DNA of 64,000 nt from Streptomyces sp. NBC_00490 (lineage in GTDB: Bacteria; Actinomycetota; Actinomycetes; Streptomycetales; Streptomycetaceae): contig NZ_CP107869.1 in assembly GCF_036013645.1 (NCBI RefSeq), positions 7,936,001 through 8,000,000 on the forward strand. Reading direction: 5' to 3'. Shown piece after piece: positions 61,360 to 64,000 of this stretch. Positions within the stretch are counted from its first letter, which is position 1. Each line of letters starts with the position of its first letter. A program made the translations under genes and the position numbers. The notes beneath the pieces were generated by a model. The model had not been told where the DNA came from. It did no database searches and saw only the letters and a program-made list of their open reading frames with translations.

Positions 61360-61983
61360 ATGGCAGTGCACGGCCACCCCCACCGGTACCGCGGATTCCG
61401 CTTCCCGTCCCTGGTCAGGGCCGGGACGGCTCCGGCCTCCGCCGAGACGACGACCGCCGCCGCGACGGCGACCCGTGCGTACGTGTTCGCAGGGCTCCGT
61501 CTCCTGACCGGCTTCGTCTTCCTGTGGGCTTTCCTGGACAAGACATTCGGCTTCGGTTACGCGACCGGCTCCGGCAGGGGCTGGATCGACGGCGGTTCGC
61601 CGACCAAGGGCTTCCTCGGCGGTGTCGCTGTCGGCCCGATGGAGTCCACGTTCCACGACTGGGCCGGGGCCGCTTGGGCGGACTGGCTGTTCATGCTGGG
61701 CCTGCTCGGCATCGGCCTCGCCCTGATCGCGGGCATCGGCCTGCGGCTCGCGGCGGTCGCGGGCACCGCCATGATGGCGCTGATGTGGATCGCCGAGTGG
61801 CCGCCGGCCAAGCACCTCTCCGACGGCTCGGCGAGCATGTCGACCAACCCGTTCGCCGACTACCACCTCATCTACGCCATCGTCCTGATCGCCCTGGCGG
61901 TCGCGGGCGCCGGCACCACCTGGGGCCTGGGCAAGGCGTGGGCGCGGCTGCCGTTGGTCAGCCGCAACCGTTGGCTGCTCTGA
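61360..61983 (+). CDS. DoxX-family membrane protein
   Basis: This 207-residue protein has a basic N-terminal tail and four membrane helices: AGLRLLTGFVFLWAFLDKTF, WLFMLGLLGIGLALIAGIGL, LAAVAGTAMMALMWIAEWPP and LIYAIVLIALAVAGAG. The first helix and the GxGxGWIDGGSPTKGFLGG loop are typical of DoxX/TQO-like proteins, quinone-linked membrane oxidoreductase components. ATG 61360 is chosen because GAAAGGG sits about nine bases upstream; ATG 61351 would overlap it. Its electron donor is unknown. Confidence 0.85.
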   Translation: MAVHGHPHRYRGFRFPSLVRAGTAPASAETTTAAATATRAYVFAGLRLLTGFVFLWAFLDKTFGFGYATGSGRGWIDGGSPTKGFLGGVAVGPMESTFHDWAGAAWADWLFMLGLLGIGLALIAGIGLRLAAVAGTAMMALMWIAEWPPAKHLSDGSASMSTNPFADYHLIYAIVLIALAVAGAGTTWGLGKAWARLPLVSRNRWLL

Positions 61984-62002
61984 GAGCCGGCGCGTTCGTC
62001 GG

Positions 62003-62040
62003 ACCGGGGCACCTCCGCTCGTAGGAGGAGGTGCCCCGGT
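62003..62040. terminator. 14-bp perfect stem-loop after the DoxX gene
   Basis: ACCGGGGCACCTCC (62003-62016) pairs exactly with GGAGGTGCCCCGGT (62027-62040), ten-base loop, 19 bp after the DoxX stop codon. Confidence 0.8.
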
Positions 62041-62114
62041 TGCTCGTGTTCCTGCGAGGCAGCCCACGGGCGCGCCCTTGGTCCAGGCGATGAGAAGCGG
62101 GGCCTTGCCTGACC

Positions 62115-62128
62115 GGGACCTACGGCCC
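62115..62128. promoter_or_regulatory. DosR-like box upstream of pyruvate formate-lyase
   Basis: GGGACCTACGGCCC is an exact GGGNC-N4-GNCCC match, 122-135 bp before the pflB ATG. The second half of a neighbouring copy cannot be recognised. Confidence 0.55.
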
Positions 62129-62249
62129 GGCGAGAGAGGGACGGGTGGCGCGCCTCAAGTACGCCAAGAGGCCCTCCCCGGCGGCATCGCGAGCGACGAG
62201 CATCAAAAGCGGAAGAAGTTCTACGGGCAGAGTGAGGGAGAGACCGGCG

Positions 62250-64000
62250 ATGACGGCAACGGTGACAGCTGGAGCCCGGGCGGCGACCGAGGCGTGGCGA
62301 GGCTTCGCCGGTACGTGCTGGCGGGACCAGGTCGACGTGCGTGACTTCATCCAGGCGAACTACACGCCCTACGAAGGAGATTCGACGTTTCTGGCCGGGC
62401 CGACCGGACGCACGCTCGCCGTCTGGGGCAAGGTCGCTCGCCTGTTCCCCGAGGAGCGGCGCCGGGGCATCCTCGACGTCGACCCGGGCACCCCGTCCAC
62501 CATCACCTCGCACCGGCCGGGCTTCATCGACCGCGACCGCGAGTTGATCGTCGGCCTGCAGACCGACGCCCCCTTGCGGCGGGCCATCATGCCGAACGGC
62601 GGTCTGCGGATGGTGGAGAACGGGCTGAAGGCGTACGGCTACCAGGCCGACCCCTTCGTCACGCGGGTCTTCGGCACCTACCGCAAGACCCACAACGACG
62701 GCGTGTTCGACGCCTACACCTCCGAGATGCGTGCCGCCCGCAAGGCGGGGATCATCACCGGCCTGCCGGACGCCTACGGTCGAGGCCGGATCATCGGCGA
62801 CTACCGTCGCGTCGCACTGTACGGAACGGGCCGCCTGATCGACGCGAAGCGGGCTGAGCGGGCCCTTCTCGACGGGAGGCCGTCCAGCCCCGACGTCATC
62901 CGCGACCGCGAGGAACTGGCGGAGCAGATCCGGGCGTTGGGCGAACTGACCCAGATGGCGGCCTCGTACCACTGCGACGTCTCCCGGCCCGCCGCCACCG
63001 CCCACGAGGCCGTCCAGTGGCTCTACCTCGGCTTCCTGGCCGCGGTGAAGGAGCAGAACGGCGCTGCGATGTCGCTGGGCCGCACCTCCACCTTCCTGGA
63101 CGTCTACCTCCAGCGTGACCTGGACGAGGGCACCATCGACGAGACCCGCGCCCAGGAGCTGATCGACGACTTCGTGATCAAGCTGCGGATCGTACGGTTC
63201 CTGCGCACCCCCGAGTACGACGCCCTCTTCTCCGGCGACCCGACCTGGGTGACGGAGTCCATCGGCGGCATCGGCACCGACGGCCGGCCGCTGGTCACCC
63301 GCACCTCCTTCCGTTTCCTGCAGACCCTGTACAACCTGGGCCCGGCCCCCGAGCCCAACCTGACCGTCCTGTGGTCGCCGCGGCTGCCCGAGGGCTTCAA
63401 GCAGTTCTGCGCCCAGGTCTCCATCGACACCAGCGCCATCCAGTACGAGTCCGACGACCTCATGCGGCCGCGCACCGGAGACGACACCGCGATCGCCTGC
63501 TGTGTCTCCGCCATGGCGGTCGGCAAGCAGATGCAGTTCTTCGGAGCCCGCGTCAACCTGGCCAAGGCCCTGCTGTACGCGATCAACGGCGGCCGGGACG
63601 AGATGACCGGCGAGCAGATCGCGTCGCGGATGACCGCGCTGACGGGGGAGTACCTGAACTACGAGGAGCTGTCGGCGGCATACGACCGCATGCTCGACTG
63701 GCTCGCGGCCACGTACGTCAACGCCCTGAACGTCATCCACTACATGCACGACAAGTACGCTTACGAGCGCATCGAGATGGCCCTGCACGACTACCCCGTG
63801 CACCGCTTCATGGCGTGCGGCATCGCCGGCCTGTCGGTGGCGGCAGACAGCCTCTCGGCCGTCAAGCACGCCCGCGTGAAGGTCATCCGGGACGCCACCG
63901 GGCTGGCCGTCGACTACGAGGTCGAGGGCGAATTCCCGGCGTACGGCAACAACGACGACCGCGCGGACGCCCTCGCAGCCGACCTGGTCCAGTCGTTCAT
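62250..64000 (+). CDS. pflB: pyruvate formate-lyase, 3' end outside window
   Basis: This gene cleaves pyruvate with CoA to acetyl-CoA and formate by a glycyl-radical mechanism. About 583 residues are visible. The catalytic cysteine pair is Cys417-Cys418 in [11 protein letters not shown], one place from the E. coli Cys418-Cys419 pair. Other family segments are [39 protein letters not shown] and [13 protein letters not shown] 62250 follows GAGGGAGAG. The C-terminal glycyl-radical loop and any activating enzyme lie beyond the edge. PFL is oxygen-sensitive and unusual in Streptomyces, which supports a hypoxia-survival role. Confidence 0.94.
   Translation, partial: MTATVTAGARAATEAWRGFAGTCWRDQVDVRDFIQANYTPYEGDSTFLAGPTGRTLAVWGKVARLFPEERRRGILDVDPGTPSTITSHRPGFIDRDRELIVGLQTDAPLRRAIMPNGGLRMVENGLKAYGYQADPFVTRVFGTYRKTHNDGVFDAYTSEMRAARKAGIITGLPDAYGRGRIIGDYRRVALYGTGRLIDAKRAERALLDGRPSSPDVIRDREELAEQIRALGELTQMAASYHCDVSRPAATAHEAVQWLYLGFLAAVKEQNGAAMSLGRTSTFLDVYLQRDLDEGTIDETRAQELIDDFVIKLRIVRFLRTPEYDALFSGDPTWVTESIGGIGTDGRPLVTRTSFRFLQTLYNLGPAPEPNLTVLWSPRLPEGFKQFCAQVSIDTSAIQYESDDLMRPRTGDDTAIACCVSAMAVGKQMQFFGARVNLAKALLYAINGGRDEMTGEQIASRMTALTGEYLNYEELSAAYDRMLDWLAATYVNALNVIHYMHDKYAYERIEMALHDYPVHRFMACGIAGLSVAADSLSAVKHARVKVIRDATGLAVDYEVEGEFPAYGNNDDRADALAADLVQSF

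Overview
The window is high-GC actinobacterial DNA. Codon use, leaderless starts and gene order all point to a Streptomyces-type chromosome. The left part (about 1-28.7 kb) is compact core-like sequence. It holds two divergent NIS siderophore synthetases, a HipA-like kinase with a Rdx/SelT-like protein, and malate synthase. Next comes an allantoin/glyoxylate block: MobA-like nucleotidyltransferase, IclR regulator, allantoinase and allantoicase. Housekeeping and regulatory genes follow: SDR, AIM24-like protein, DHFR-like reductase, EamA transporter, secreted RNase Sa homologue, histidine kinase and response regulator, P450, Gfo/Idh oxidoreductase, GntR regulator, ROK kinase, SNF2 helicase and SWIM protein. 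A TTCC-N7-GGAA operator lies upstream of malate synthase and between the IclR gene and allantoinase, so ureide breakdown to glyoxylate and glyoxylate use via malate look like one regulon.

At about 28.85 kb a 3-oxoadipate enol-lactonase-like gene is cut off after about 33 codons and foreign-looking DNA begins. The first occupant is a 1462-residue minus-strand protein with an N-terminal NACHT/STAND-like P-loop NTPase, a long helical middle and a C-terminal PD-(D/E)XK nuclease. This is a strong candidate for a single-gene anti-phage system with its effector at the unusual C-terminal end. Beside it (33.7-35.1 kb) lie broken IS630-like and IS21-like transposition genes and a fragmentary RsbW-like ATPase.

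From about 35.1 kb to the right edge is a stress/dormancy island resembling the mycobacterial DosR (DevR) regulon and the S. coelicolor hypoxia/dormancy island. It holds an oleate hydratase, HPF/RaiA-like ribosome-hibernation protein, flavohaemoglobin, SulP permease, five-plus universal-stress domains, PPK2, a GNAT/acyl-CoA-synthetase (Pat-like) protein, two CBS-BON proteins, a flavodoxin-like protein, a PAS-PAS-PAS-SpoIIE-HATPase phosphatase, a stand-alone cyclic-nucleotide-binding protein, carbamate kinase, Acg-type nitroreductase, PPOX-type flavin protein, phosphoketolase, DoxX-type protein and pyruvate formate-lyase (cut by the window edge). Two Rv1733c-like membrane protein genes and one STAS gene are present as frameshifted relics.

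The main regulatory observation is a palindrome, GGGNC-N4-GNCCC, in almost every promoter region of this island, often as pairs or triplets 20-21 bp apart. It has the same architecture as the DosR box core (GGGAC-N4-GTCCC). It appears to tie the island into one regulon, although no DevR/DevS pair is inside the window. The enzymes (phosphoketolase, carbamate kinase, PFL, PPK2, NDP-forming acyl-CoA synthetase) suggest ATP supply by substrate-level phosphorylation when respiration fails, in a genus usually regarded as obligately aerobic.
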